DNA of 64,000 nt from Diphasiastrum complanatum (lineage: Eukaryota > Streptophyta > Lycopodiopsida > Lycopodiales > Lycopodiaceae). The position numbers were made by a program, and so were the translations under genes. Position 1 is the stretch's first letter. Each line of letters starts with the position of its first letter. Positions 45,995 to 58,639 of this stretch are shown piece by piece. Below the pieces are notes generated by a model. The model had not been told where the DNA came from, searched no databases, and worked only from the letters and a program-made list of their open reading frames with translations. Location: assembly GCA_029204225.1 (NCBI GenBank), contig CM055097.1:64505701-64569700 (forward strand), read 5' to 3'.

Positions 45995-48499
45995 AACCTC
46001 AATTCATTGGTTTTTCAGTTTGTAAGCCATTCCCAAATTCTCTTTTTAGCGAGTGCTGTTCAAATGAAAAAGATTTTGCATCTGCTATGGAAGCTGTACA
46101 ACATATTCCTGACATTCACAAGATAGCACTCTCAAAGCAGCCAGACCAAGAACTTGAAGATTGGACTTTAGATCGCTCGAGTTACCATGCCACAGCTTTG
46201 CAGGAAATGCCCTTCATGTCACTGAAGTTACTTCAATGGTTGTTATTTTCTCGTGAGCATATGGAACTAACTTCAGATCCTGCTAAGGAGCTATCTCGAT
46301 TGCTTACAATGAGGTTTTCTCCATGGACAACTCGTGCATCAAAATTAGGAATGGGGAAAGCTCTTTTGCCAGAATTTGTTCTGAGGGTTAGCTCCTACTC
46401 CATTCTTCCTATGTGAATGCCTCTTCTATGAAGGTTCAAGAATCTGGATTGTGTGACCAGCTTATGAAATTTGGATTTGAACTCCTTTTTTTATCACTTA
46501 GAATGATCTTTTTATTTATTTATTCAGGTTTAATTACACATCATTTTTTTTACTATCAAGAACTTGATGCCATTAAGCCTGTCCGTAGTTTCATGAAATG
46601 TGATATATACATATTATGGGGGTCTCAGGCCTTACACTCACCGATACAACTGGAATTTATATATCTGTACTTTATGTGTTATTTTTCTAGATTGTCATTG
46701 GGAAGGTTTCTGCATGTGATCAGGTCAAAGAAGCAAAGAAGGATGATCAATTGGATAATTTTGCAGAAATCAGATCACGTTCTGGAAGCTTTTTCGCATT
46801 TCATGGAACAGCAGCTGAAAATTTGTATAGCATTCTGCGCTGCGGTCAGTAGCATTTTAAATCTTGAACTGCAACTCTAGATATCAAAGCTGGTATCTGT
46901 TAAGATTAGGCTGTGTAGCTTGTCTTGTCATGGTTTTGTGCTTGGGTTTCCTTGTAGCATAATTCGCACTTACCAATGGAACGGTTTGTAGGTCATAAAA
47001 GTTTTTTGCAATTCTGATCAGTTCAAAAAACTTTCGGTGTTTTGATACAGGCTTAATTCTGGTCGATATAGTAAGCCACTTTGGCATCTTATATTGTGCT
47101 AGCTTGACATAGTCTGCACTTAAATTATTCCTTCTCAAGTTCTCACATATTTAAGAATCATGCTCTTATTTCTAACTGGGAAGTCTTGTGCTCCCATGAT
47201 ATCATAAGAAATTGAGCATTGTTGGTATGGGTCTACGGGATGTTGCAACATGTAAGAAGCCATCAAATATTCTTGGTCAGTTTCCTACTTACTCTCCAAG
47301 CATTTAGCACATATGCGAGGTTGCTAGAGCAACACAATTGCTGATGTTGCTTGGCATGTTTACCACTAGGAAATACTCTTTTCTGTCATGTTTTGTTGCA
47401 AGAAAGTACCATTGGACACAACTGCTAGCGCTAGGAGAGTAACATATGTGACGGTCTCTAGAGCAGTAGGATTGCTGATGTTGCTGCTTTACATGTTTTA
47501 GCACATACTTATTACAATGGAACGTTTTTTCTGGTCAGCATTTTGTTGCAAGAAACAGTGGCCTTAATTTTTATCAGAAGCTCTCAAGTTAAGATAGTTC
47601 CGGAATCATGGAGTCTGAACTTTAGGATGCAGATGTCAAATGTGCTTTATGAGCAATGTGCTGGCTACTTTCAGTTCCACTTTGGTGCATAGGCACTATT
47701 TCGTTTGAAATCTGTCGTGCTTTATCTTGATCAATTAGTCTCAATAGAAGGTGAACTTGGTGTAGTTTCTTAAAATCATTTTTGTTATTGCTCTTAGCTT
47801 GCATCTGACAATAGCTATCTGGTTCGACAACAGTTTGAAGACTGCAGAAAGTTTGCTGATGCTGGTGTATTCCGTTGTTGCTTTTCTACTGAATAACTTA
47901 AGTGTTGTTGCATGACAGGACTGCTGAACATGAGCAGAACACAGATGCAAAGAAATGGAGCTATTTTTGGTGAGGGCATATATTTTTCAATGGATCCGAA
48001 TGTTGCAGTAGGTTTTTCCACAGCAGGAAGAGGTTGGAACTTTTCATGTTTTGGAGAAAGACAAAAATATGTTCTTCTTTGTGAAATTGCAAATGGAGAA
48101 GGGGTTCTTTGCTCAGATGGCAGTAAGCCAATTTGTCAAAAGGCTACTACCTCCAGAGATGAAGTTCAGTCTTGTCAGCAGGATTGTTTGGCCCAAAGCA
48201 GCACCACAGTTCCAAAGACTTATGTCATAGTGCAAAATATCAACTTGGTGAAAATTCGTTACATTTTTGTCTACTGTGATGTATCTGATTCTATCAATAC
48301 AAGGACAGATATATCTCTACACCCTCAAAGTACCAGCATCCAATATAGCCAGAGACATGGATGGATGCCATTCTTGAGGTTGAATGTTTTCAAAATAGCA
48401 ATTTGTTTTTACATTCTCCTGCTTTTGGGCATTGGCTTTATGAATTCTGGCAGAACCAAGCATAGGAAAAAGCCTATATTCCTATTATTTTGGTCTTGA
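40465..48499 (+). CDS. PARP16-like mono-ADP-ribosyltransferase, tail-anchored
   Basis: Four exons join in one frame: 40465-40648, 46019-46386, 46691-46844, 47919-48499 (428 residues; a second ATG at residue 23 may be the true start). Donors and acceptors are GT/AG (CCTCAG|GTGCGT, TTTCAG|TTTG, AGG|GTTAGC, TTCTAG|ATTG, TGCG|GTCAGT, GACAG|GACT). The N-terminal helical part (DFASAMEAVQHIPDIHKIAL, LKLLQWLLFS) precedes the transferase fold: FHGTAAENLYSILRCG (His 222), IFGEGIYFS (Tyr 257), KYVLLCEIA and IRYIFVYCDV, giving the H-Y-Y set seen in PARP16. Residues 392-410 form a hydrophobic helix followed by RTKHRKK, matching the ER tail anchor of animal PARP16. Known members transfer single ADP-ribose units and act in the unfolded-protein response. 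No inactivating change is visible. Intron 1 is 5.4 kb and holds transposon debris. Confidence 0.85.
42555..42710 (+). pseudogene. Ty3 integrase fragment in PARP16-like intron 1
   Basis: The plus strand reads LANMLRAYVSHTQSDLEDYF, then HNSRKHSATGYSPFIL, the pattern of the Ty3 integrase core end. No other part of the element is nearby. Confidence 0.75.
42727..42815 (+). repeat. 30-bp tandem repeat, three copies
   Basis: CATTCCACCGGAGAGA is repeated three times with GAGAGAACGTG between copies, directly after the Ty3 scrap in intron 1. Confidence 0.85.
44270..44340 (+). repeat. G-rich double stem-loop
   Basis: GGGGGCAGTAGCCCCC and TTGGGGGGCAACGCTCCCCAA form two adjacent stem-loops; the G runs between them could also form a quadruplex. 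It stands out from the AT-rich intron. Confidence 0.7.
44725..44806 (+). repeat. Exact 41-bp tandem duplication
   Basis: A unit beginning TATGGTTTAGACGTGTCATA starts at 44725 and again at 44766 with no difference seen, implying a recent duplication inside intron 1. Confidence 0.9.
44985..45105. repeat. Clustered GAAACG/CGTTTC palindromes
   Basis: The words CGTTTC and GAAACG alternate about eight times, including GAAACGCGTTTCGAA and AAACGCGTTTC. Related GAAACGC words occur at 44697-44717. The block can fold into short hairpins. Confidence 0.75.
45924..45991. repeat. (GA)n microsatellite next to exon 2
   Basis: About 68 bp of pure GA end 28 bp before the acceptor of PARP16-like exon 2, in the place where a pyrimidine tract or branch point would lie. 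Confidence 0.95.
47324..47556 (+). repeat. Diverged ~133-bp duplication in PARP16-like intron 3
   Basis: CTAGAGCA..ACA.TTGCTGATGTTGCT and a distal TTTTGTTGCAAGAAA recur in order at 47324-47405 and 47457-47556. Confidence 0.65.
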
Positions 48500-51400
48500 G
48501 CTTGTGCAATGCTGCTGCCATAATTCAATGTTGTAAAGATCCCTCTACTTAGATAGTATGGAAAAATTGTCACAATGAGGACATCTATATTACATTATAG
48601 TTCAGAACATTACAATATCCTGCAAGACTTTTTGGATAGCTTGAAAAGATGCTATCCACTAAGTATACATCAAAGTTTGCAATGCAGGTTTCATCAAATC
48701 TAAGAGAAGTTGGCTTTCCAACGTAAAGGAGGCATAATGCCAGGAACAAAGAGTGATTAATAAGCACATTGGGGCATTTTCACTGTAGAGTGAGAGGATA
48801 GCATAATGAACTTCTGGATACTTTGTTGCAGTGTTCATACTTCTGATGTATCAATGTTAAACTTGAAATGAATTCGTATCTAAAGTATCAATATTATAAT
48901 TCATTACAAAGATCTACAGTTTATGTGCAACTTTAGTTTCCATCTACCAGACAATTTAGTAACAAAATTATACTGCAAAAACCCCACTAATTCACCAAAG
49001 CCATGAAAGATCAATCTTAAATGCAAAATTCAGAGACCTACCTCACAGATCACAGGGAGCTAGATTCTTCGACTACTTGCATCTTATCTTTATGCAAAGA
49101 TTCCTCACTTGAATCTTCACAAGATACAGTAAGAATTCATAAGTAGTTATACTCATATTTGTACTGTTCATTGAATTGCACCTGCTGTGACGAACTAAAC
49201 ACCATCTAAGTTGTTGGAACCCATACTGTGTTTACATTTTTTTGGTGTGAAGACCTGCGCCTTCCATAGACACTGGAGTTTGAAATTTGCACTCTGTGAT
49301 CGTGGTTTGGACCTTTTAGGTTGGATAGAGCTAGCAGGATCTAGGCTTTCATGTTCAGCTTGTGTAGAACTGGCAGGTAGCATACTTATGCATGGCAGTA
49401 GCTGTAAACAAGTCACCTTTACCATCCACAATGGCCTCCCCGTTTGACTTGATAGCTTCAAGTGCTTGAGAAACACAATTTCTAGATGTTGGGTGATTGA
49501 CATTTTGTAGCTCGTGCTTTGGAACAGAGGACTTTCTTGAGAAGGCATTGTCTACAGAACATTATACTGGTGGCTTTTGAGGGGGAAATGGACACCTACT
49601 TTGGATTCCATTCTCCTACATCTATAGCAGGAATAGGGCAGTCCCTGAAACTAAATGTGAAAAAACATAATCAGTCAAACTAATATCAATGCAATTAGGA
49701 GTCGTTTGTGACGCTTCGTTGCAACGCACACCTTGATGTCAGTGAAAAATAAGGGCTTTTGGCTGAGGAGAGATATAAAGTCATCAATGCCAAGAAAGAT
49801 AAAGTCATCATTGAAAGAAAAATTGGTATTGAGGTGGATAGAAAGGTAGGCGCTCCTACATAGAGATTCTAAGCTTGTCTACACCCCCAACACACAACTC
49901 TCCTCCTCATATGCTTCCTAGTGCTACCACTGCCCAACAACAATCAACTCCTATTCTCCAAACCACTTCTCCCACTTCTTCCTTTGACTCTACCACACTC
50001 AACCAGCCCCTGTTTCTTCAACCACTCATGTCTCAAGTCCTTGAACCACTTGTTTGCACTCCTACATCATGTCCTCGCGGCCACCTGCAAATAACATGAC
50101 CACGGTAGCCACGATTATTACTACAACCGCATCCACCCCTCCACCACACAACTCTCGCTACCGTCTCCCTTCCCATTCATGTATGGCCTATGTCTCCAAC
50201 CCTAGGAATATTGCATTGCTATTAAGATTTTCAATTGCGTGTTAATGGAATTGAACTCCATTGACACAATGGTGAGGATAATGATAACTAGTCATCTAGC
50301 CATAGAGGTTGACAATGAAGGATACAGAGGTAAGGTTTCCATATGCATCTGATTGACTAACACATGGGGTCTCCTTCATCACCCAATCCATTCAATTACA
50401 CATTTCCATTAGATCTATCTCTGGCCCATGCCTCATATGAAAGAGGTAGGATTGTGGGAATTACTCTTATAAGGGAATTTTTGTCAACTATAACGAGGAG
50501 TGATGACATAGTAATTATATACTTGACTTTTATAGGTACCTGATTAGTGATGATAAATTGTTTAGAGTGTGACATAGAGCGGATGAAAGTTTGTTAAAGA
50601 TATTCATTGAGAGCTTAACGAAATATTAGTGTGGAGGGGATTAGAAGCTATGACTACTAAATACACAAAATTACAGCTAGGACTTCCAAATCCATTGTTA
50701 GGGTACGCTCATGAAGATCTCGCTCTCATTATGGAAGACACAAACAAAGATTTTAGAGCTAAATGTGATGTTGAGCAAACAAGCTCCAAAAGAGGTTTAT
50801 GAAAACTTCATTGTAATCTATAGATGATCATGAATAGTTAAAATACTTATTGGAAACTTTTCATTGGCCAAGTTGGTATAACATTAACATACTTAGGATC
50901 ATACTGTTACCCTTAGGTATTTGGAAACCTTTGGCCATCCTCATAATGACACGACGCCATAAATTGAGTGGTGTTATATTCCACTTAAATATTTTCTTTT
51001 CAGGATCCGTCCCTTGTCAAAAACACTTGTCTTATGATCAATTCAAACATGATTATGATGTCAAATATGTGCAATCTGCTAGTTCAAAGCTTGGCAAGGC
51101 TATTACCATTCGTCGGAACATAATGGAACCATTCCTAAAGTACCATATAAATTGTTCCGTACGTAGATTCTTTTTAAAATTTTGTTTGATCACTCCTGTC
51201 TGATCATTCCCATTTGTGAAATTTAATAGAGCAAGTGATATCAAATAGATTGTTCCTAGGAAGTCATCATCGTTTGCAACCCATTGTAACCCTTAACCTA
51301 ACACCCATTCCGGAAAATTGTTCAAAGAGCCTTTTTGTAACTAAGGACAATATTCAAAATGGATATCTATGAGCTCAAACATCCTCAAGTTCTTACAGCA

Positions 51401-51529
51401 TTAACTGGGTCTAGTGTGTCACATATTTCATGGGAAAACACTCAACACCTAAAAAGCTAAACTGATTTTGTGAGCATGAAATAGCAGCAATGTTTGGGTA
51501 GTATGATGCCGTTTTGGTTGACAAAGAAC
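48500..51529. other. Intergenic, no supported gene
   Basis: Several frames of 60-120 codons are open but none is recognisable. 49195-49548 on the minus strand is the longest (117 codons, Ser/Lys-rich). 49875-50240 on the plus strand is Pro/Ser/Thr-rich like linker regions of retroelement polyproteins, and may be a remnant. Confidence 0.35.
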
Positions 51530-52760
51530 CCCCATTTTTCAAATGGCGCTTGAGCTAGAACTGGGTGTAAAAGATCATAGTTCAACCTTGTTGGTCTCCT
51601 AGCCCTCTAGCACACATCGCACTTCTTCAAGTATTCATCCGTATCCCTATGTATTGTTGGCCACCAACATCCTGATTGCAGAATCTTCTGAACTGTAATG
51701 TCAGATGCAAAATGCCCACCACCCATGCCTTCATGCGAAATTGAAATAATCTGTGTGGCCTCGTGTGGAAGAATAGATCTTTGAATGATTCCATCTGGTC
51801 CTCTTCGGTATAATTGGCCAACAACCAACTAATAAGGTCTAGCTTTTAGAATCAGTTTTTGCTGTTCTGCCTTGGGTAAAGATTTATCCGGTTGGCCCTG
51901 CATAAGATACTCAACTATATCTGCGGCCCACTCAGGTACAATGTCAATGTAAAACAAGACAGCGTCTGGTAGCTCATCGTCGGGTAGGGTTGCAGTTTTC
52001 TTCCCCTTGATTCGCGACACATGATCTGCCATATAGTGTTGCTTTCCCTTGTGAACCACTATTCGAAAGTCAAACTTCAACAACAGAAATAACCAACGAG
52101 TGATTCTCCCTGTGTTGCAAGTTTTATTAACAAGATAAAGCAAGGGTTGATGGTCCGTATAAAAGCAAAATATGTGGCCATCAAGTAGTGTCAAAATTTT
52201 TTAACCGCATAGATCATAGCCAGTGCCTCCCGCTCTGTGGTCGAATAGTTTATCTCTGAATCGCTGAGCTGTTGGCTAGCAAATCGAATTGGAAAATCCT
52301 TTTTGTGTTCTCCTGGCTAGGTAAGACTGCTCTCACTACATACTTCGATGTGTCCATATGCACGTGAAACTCAATGGACCAATTGGGTGGTCATAATATT
52401 GGCGCTGAGACCAATGCATCTTTAAGTTTCTGGAAAAAGGTCCTCCTCCATCCAATGTGGTTCCGTTGTGAGCTTGTAGATTGGTCGTGCTAACTCTGCA
52501 AAATCTAGAATGAAAATCTGGTAGTAGTTCGCATGACCCATGAAAATATAGACTCCGCAGATCGAACCTGGTGGTGGCAAATCAACAATGATCCTATCTT
52601 TGACAAGTCCGTGGCGATGTCGTGTCTTGATACTATATGGCCAAGAATGAGGCCATGTGTCACCCAAAACTGACACTGTTGGATAAGTGCTCAGAGTTAG
52701 GTCCATGCACACATAGATCATCCAAGAAGATCTCCAAATTTTTTTGCTGCACACAACAAA
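51530..52760 (-). mobile_element. Ty3/gypsy element 3, broken
   Basis: Minus strand: RT (52754 leftward, with FMGHANYYQIFILDFAELAR), RNase H (52194-51829: FYTDHQPLLYLVNKTCNTGR, KGKQHYMADHVSRIKG) and the integrase finger (51828-51607: SHEGMGGGHFASDITVQKIL, WWPTIHRDTDEYLKKCDVC). It is a close relative of element 2 at 35.5-37.6 kb. Frameshifts break RT and the RNase H start. Confidence 0.85.
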
Positions 52761-52806
52761 TTTTGTGCATTGCTTAGTCTAAAGATCAAAGCATTCACGA
52801 ATTCAA

Positions 52807-54270
52807 ATTAAGGGGGGGTGTTGAATTTATTTCATCTACTCTCCTAAATCCTATTTTAATATGCCTCCATTCATGCAGCATTTTTACTCATGTTGTCGCA
52901 TAGTCTGCATATTTACATGTAAAATAAAATAGGCGAAAAACTCGACTGTTTGCATAAATACAAGTAAATTTCCACAGGCGAAAAATGTGAAAAATACAGA
53001 TCCTAAGTGGATCTAAACTCCAAGATCATCTTGCACTCCAAACTACATAAGCTAGGAATTGGCAACACATTCTATGCTACCTAGAATGCAAAGAACTTGA
53101 TCAAAAAGCATTTATCACAAATGGAAACTTTCATAAACATCAAGTGCGGCCCAAAATAGCATTATACAGTCCATAATACATCAGCCTACCACTTTTGGAA
53201 AGCACCTAAGATCATACACAATAGCTTGAAGACAATACACACAACAATGCTCTCAATGGAGGAAGAAACAATGACAATGATCTATTGATCTCAATGAAGC
53301 ATACAAAAGGTTTCTCCAACCTGTTCTCCACGACTTCCCTACTATTTATGGATGAGGAAGATGACTCTCTCTCCTCTCTCTAGAAGGTACTTGACCCTAG
53401 ATATTCCCTATATAGGAAAAATAGCTAAAAATGGCTTATATGACCAAAATACATCAAAATGGTCTCATTTTGAAGGGTATGAAGTTTGACACTTCATCAT
53501 ACTGAAAAAATACAGTAAATAAAAACATTGTGGCCTGGTTCACACGTGTGAAACTCCAGAACCAAAACTATTTACAATTTTAGCCAATTTAGGCCTCAAA
53601 CTAGCTAGGAAATGTTGACAATTTTCACAAAAAACGCAAAAAATGCGACACTGTATTTTTCCACGCGATTTGTGACAGGCAAAAAAGGCGACACTGCCTT
53701 ACAAAATGCCGAAGGTGCCCTAGGAAAAGTGAAGACACCCTGTAAATCAAATCCTAAGGCATTGTCAAAGTATCGCATTTTTTGCATCTTCACCAACGTT
53801 CATTTCAATAAAGGCTGACATCGTAGTCTTTTCACGCTCATATCATGCAACTATGCTAACAGGTGTGACAACAACAACAGCCACCCACGATCTCCTACAG
53901 ATAGCACATCCACTTTGTACTTTCTTCATCTGCACACTTCTAAAATTCTGTATATATATATGACAAGATGTGAGATAACATGTGTGTGAAAATAATACCA
54001 TCAGGAGCTTATCAGAGATAGACGAAGAAGATGCCTTATGCATTGATTCTTTTGTATTGTCAGATATAGGTTTATTCCTTCTTACAGATTGGATTAGCTT
54101 TGTAGTGCACGCGGTTTCGTCCGCTATTGTCTTGTGCTCAACAATATTATTGACATATATATTTTGCTATACTTAATTTGATAACAGCTCTGTCTTGTTC
54201 TACATTCAAATTCATGTCAATATTGCTATTTTCTACATTCTGTCTGACTCTCTCTTATTGCTCAATCTGT
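52807..54270 (+). other. Polypurine tract and putative LTR start
   Basis: AATTAAGGGGGGG (to 52818) is followed by TGTTGAATTTATTTC, the form of a 3' LTR start on the plus strand. No second LTR copy was found in the window, and the right limit is not defined. 53630-53790 inside it carries TGCGACACTG hairpin words shared with 59.2 kb. Confidence 0.45.
53630..53790. repeat. Hairpin repeat family, first locus
   Basis: AAAAATGCGACACTGTATTTT and AAAAAAGGCGACACTGCC occur here; the same words, partly inverted, form the block at 59229-59525. Confidence 0.6.
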
Positions 54271-54279
54271 AATCTGTTC

Positions 54280-54425
54280 TTAGCGAATTATTACTAGTCT
54301 AACTGTTGGCGACTAATATTTAGTCTTGCCTTTCGCGACTAATTTGCAACTGATTATCAGTCGAGCTCAGTCTAGCTCTTCGCGAATCATTCGTGACTAA
54401 TAATTTGTCTAGCTGTTCATGAAAA
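54280..54425 (+). repeat. Degenerate repeat with GCGACTAAT / TCTAGCTGTTCGCGAA
   Basis: About four drifting copies of a ~35-bp unit combining CGACTAATA, AGTCTAGCT and TTCGCGAAT. Confidence 0.55.
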
Positions 54426-54758
54426 ATTATCCTTCTGATGCTCTTTGTTGTTTAATGTTTGGCTACATAATCTGATCGGCCGTGATTTTTATCACTAACA
54501 TTCTGTTCATTTCTGATAGGCGTAGTCATGCTCAGGGAAAGAGTGATATAGCTCATTCCGTTGTGCACGAACACTTTCCGTTCGAGTTCGTTTCTCATTC
54601 GAGTGTCGAGTTTGCTTCTTTTCATGTTCATTTCTTTTCGAGCTATTTTAGTTTCTCACACTCACACACCCTCTTTCATTCCCAACAAACTGTTTTAGAC
54701 AAAGTAATAGGAGCAGAAGCCTACAGTTTCCCGGTTTCAATGGCTACAATCAAGTAAA

Positions 54759-54888
54759 AATAGCGCCGCAAGATCAGCACAAGACAACATTTGCTACGGA
54801 ATGGAAAACCTATGCCTACAAGGTGATGTCGTTTGGACTTTGTAATGCCCCAAGCAACTTCCAACGAGTTATGCAGGCGACATTCAAA
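54759..54888 (+). pseudogene. Ty3 RT fragment, plus strand
   Basis: Reads IAPQDQHKTTFATEWKTYAY then KVMSFGLCNAPSNFQRVMQA, the Ty3 RT palm. It ends abruptly where copia element 4 begins. Confidence 0.85.
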
Positions 54889-55850
54889 CTTAATGCCTTC
54901 GTGAATATATCTGCAACCATGTCCTGCGTTCTGCAGTACGTTAAGCTCACCTCCTTGTTAAGAACCTTGCCCCTGATGTAGTGATATCTGATTTCAATGT
55001 GCTTACTCCTAGAGTGAAATCTAGGGTTGGTCGATAAGGCAATAGCACTCTGATTATCACAAAATAAACTTGTGAGGTTGTACTGATACAAATTAATGTT
55101 TGACAGTAAATTTCTCAACCAAAACGCTTCCTTAATAGATTGAGAATCAGCAATGTATTTTGCTTTTGTAGAAGAAAGTGCGATAGAGGTTTGCTTACGA
55201 CTGTTCCATGAGATAGGACCGTTGTTGAAGAAAAATGTAAATCCAAATGTGGACTTACGATTGTCTACATCTCCTCCCCAGCTTGCATCAGAATATCCAT
55301 TGAGCTGATGAAGATTGTCATTGCTGACATCTCCATAGCAGATGCCCTGATCCATGGTAGCTCGAATATACCTCATGACTCTTCTGAGAGCCTTCCAATG
55401 GGTAATGCTAGGATTAGCCATATATTGGCTGAGTGAGCTTACTACAAAAGAGATATCTGGTCTTGTACAGACCATTGCATACATGAGAGATATTGATCGA
55501 TAAGGATACTCTCTCATTTGCTCCTCTTTCTGCTTGATCTGGGGACATTGGTTTTTTGACAAATGTAGGCCTGGATCCATTGATCAGTGAGCTAACTTAC
55601 AATTCATTAGATTATATCTGTTAAGAACATTGTGAAGATACCTTTGTTGAGTGATGTAAATCAATCGTCTCGCTCTATCTCTGTGGATCTGAATGCCCAG
55701 ACAAAAGTGAGCTTCGTCCAGATCAGTCATGTCGAACTCTAAAAATAGCATCTACTTAGAATCCTTGACCAAATTGGTATTGTTGCTGAAGAGCAACATA
55801 TCATCCACGTATAAGGTGATGATAATGAAGGATTGCTAGTACTGATTTCT
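54889..55850 (-). mobile_element. Ty1/copia element 4, RT to RNase H
   Basis: Minus strand: RT end with LYVDDMLLFSNN and FLEFDMTDLDEAHFCLGIQI, then RNase H (55580-54889: GYSDASWGGDVDNRKSTFGF, KHIEIRYHYIRG, DIFTKALSLN). Two stop codons lie in the RT part. Its subfamily differs from copia element 3. It is fused at 54888 to a Ty3 RT scrap and at about 55850 to Ty3 gag. Confidence 0.85.
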
Positions 55851-55869
55851 CTTTTGTTGTATGATCCGA

Positions 55870-56900
55870 GGGTTGAATGGACAAAATGCCATTTCGTGCG
55901 TAGATGCATTGCACAAGTGGCAAAACCTCTGTGTCAGTTTGAGATTTTGTTTCAAGACTGGACACTCATTTGTTGTATGGTTTTGGATGCAAACTGGACA
56001 CCATACATTCTCTCGTCGGGCATATTGTAGTTAGTTCTGATCTGATGGGTTTAGAGTTGGTACTACAGCTCCCTGTAAGGCCTTTAGTTTCTGATCAAAC
56101 TGCGTCGTAAGTTGTTCCATCTGCAACTTGTGTAGCTTCGTCATTTGCTCCATCAACATATCTGTCAATTTGTTGGAAGCATTGGATGATAATGCTACCA
56201 AGGGAGTAGGATTAGGGGTAGTCGGAAATGATTTATCGTCTAAACCTCATCTTCTTCCCTGATGGCGTCTTCCATTGCTTCTTGCAATGTAGCGTATTGC
56301 TCCCGTCTTTTCAGCTCTCTTTTGATACTTCTTGGTAACCCCGCAAGGAACCACATAATGACTGCATGATCAAGAATTAGGGCTGCAGTGCATTTGAATC
56401 TTAGGTGTTTGACCCGTTCAATGTAGTCTCTGACCCTTTCTCTTTTTTCCATTTTGACCTTGCTTAGAAAAATGAATCCTCCAGGAACTTTGTTGGTTTA
56501 AAGCGCGTGATGAGAGCCACTTTAACCCCTTTCAAAGTGGACTTTTCTTCGTTTGAGAGATTAAAGAACCAGTCGTGCGCTGCCGTAATCAGTGACATTG
56601 GGAACAATATCAATTTTTCCGCCGGTGTCCGTTCACCATAGATCTCGCATGCTTGCTTTTAGATATGGGAGAATCTGATCAGATTTGACAATCCGTCATA
56701 TTTCGGCATCTCGAATCAAGGTGCTCTCCGATTTGCTTGTAGGAGTGCGACAGACACGTGTGGGTCCATTGGATTCATTTCTGCCTATTCTGCTTCTACC
56801 TCGATTTGTGTGACGACTACTCTGAGTAGATTTGGAGCTTGATTTGCAATCCTTCTCGGTATTGATCGTCCGGATCTTAGATTCATTCAACGGAGATGTC
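55870..56900 (-). pseudogene. Ty3 gag with zinc knuckle
   Basis: Minus strand 56452-56240 reads EKRERVRDYIERVKHLRFKC and MWFLAGLPRSIKRELKR, the Ty3 Gag core; near 55960 a knuckle CPVCIQNHTTNEC is followed by CHLC. The 37.0-37.6 kb gag belongs to the same subfamily. It may be the left part of Ty3 element 3, separated by later insertions. Confidence 0.75.
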
Positions 56901-58630
56901 CTGGGCAGCTGGATCTTGATGAATCTATGGAATTCAAGCTAGATCCTTAGGAATCTGATAAGTCTGGGTGGCCGAAAGTGTGATTTTAGGCCTCTTATAG
57001 TGGTTTTTCCTTGATAACTTTTTGATTCTTACTTTGATTGGCCTGAGATTTTCACAATAGCTGGATCTGGTGCAGATCTAACTATTGATCTAGTCTGAAA
57101 AATTTACTCATGCACGGGTTGGCTGTGTGAAGGCCCTTTTACTATTTTACAGTCCAAAATCTTGATTTCTTCAGATCTATTGGAATTAACCTTTACAAGC
57201 TTGTCAAGGGTTGGATCTAACTCTGTTCCAAGGGTGGAAGATTCTTTCTTACAAATCAAGAAGTTATGGTTGTCTGTGAAGGTTTAGAAGCACTTTTTGG
57301 TCACAGATCAGTCATCTCTGGTAACTAACGTTTGCAGGCGTCATCATTTATGGAAAAAAACATTTTAAAGACATTGGAATGGTTTGCAAAGGTTACTTCT
57401 GCAATGATTTGATGGATCATCTGATTTTAGTGATTTTTAAACACTCAAATCCAATTTTCTACTCACCATTATCAAACTAACCTTCGCAGGCTCTTCTGTG
57501 TCCTTGTCTCATTGAGATGGAACTTCAGAATTCTCTGCGAAGGTTCTTGGCCACTGGAACTGAAAATTTGAATGTTTGCGAGGGTTCTGCTTGACTTTTC
57601 CATCTTTTTAAACTAGGAAATCTTTGCAAGAGCACTTATGCTGAGAACTAACCTTCGCAAACTTCTTTGTGCCCAAGTCTCAATGAGATGGAACTTCAGA
57701 GAGCTCTGCGAAGATTCTTGTGAAGATCTGAATTTTTTTTATTTTTCAAGGACTTTTTTTAAATTTTTTTAGTTTTTTTGAGATTTTTCGAGATTTGATT
57801 GGTAGGAACCTTTGCAGGCTTCTATGCAGATCTAGGACAATACCTTGGAGCTGCTGCCAATCATGCGAAGGTTGGTTCCCACTGGATTTTGAATCAACAA
57901 AATTTGATGAAATTTTTGTCTTTTTTTTTTCCAATAATGGATTTGAGCTATTTTTATGGTTTTTTCAGTTTTGTGATTGGATGCCAAGCCCTTAGAGTCT
58001 CCACTCCTCTCAAACTACCCTCTCGCACCTCTGCTAGCGGAGAATAGTCTAAGCACAAGATATCACCCAAAACAAGCTAAAGCTATCTCAAAAACCACCT
58101 GAAAACACTCTAAAAAAACAAAAACAACTAAAATACAACTAGACTAGTTAGTGAAACCTATCCCCGACAACAATGCCACTATTAGGTGTGTAGTCAAAGA
58201 GGGTTAGAACACTAGATAGGTACCTAACTATGTTAATTTGATAGATTTAGATGCATTCTACTCTTTTCCCTAACTCTACTCCACTTTAGCACTACTTCCA
58301 CTAACTCTAATCCACTTAAACACTACTTCCACTAACTCTAACCACATGCATTCATCTTGATTGAGGGTGAATAGAGAAGAGAGTAGAGAAAGAGAGAGAG
58401 ATAGAGGTAGAGAAGAGGGCAAAGATGGAGGTTAGCTCAAATGCTCTCACCCCACCTACCACCATTTGAAATTTTGACTAATCCCAAAAAACTTAGTAAC
58501 TTAACTTTGGCCTTCTAGTATTATATTAGTTACATGGCCCAAAGTCAAATTTATTGCCAAAATTATTTATTTACAAGTGCTTATTGGGCCATAAGGTTAT
58601 ACACGCAGTATGCCATGACCCTCGCAACTA
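56901..58630. other. Non-coding with CCTTCGCA-type duplication
   Basis: 57475-57551 and 57647-57724 are two diverged copies sharing AACTAACCTTCGCA, CTC(A)ATGAGATGGAACTTCAG and CTCTGCGAAG(G/A)TTCTTG, so each unit begins and ends with an inverted CTTCGCA word. 58250-58350 holds two copies of CACTACTTCCACTAACTCTA. No gene is supported. Confidence 0.5.
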
Positions 58631-58639
58631 TTTTCGGCT

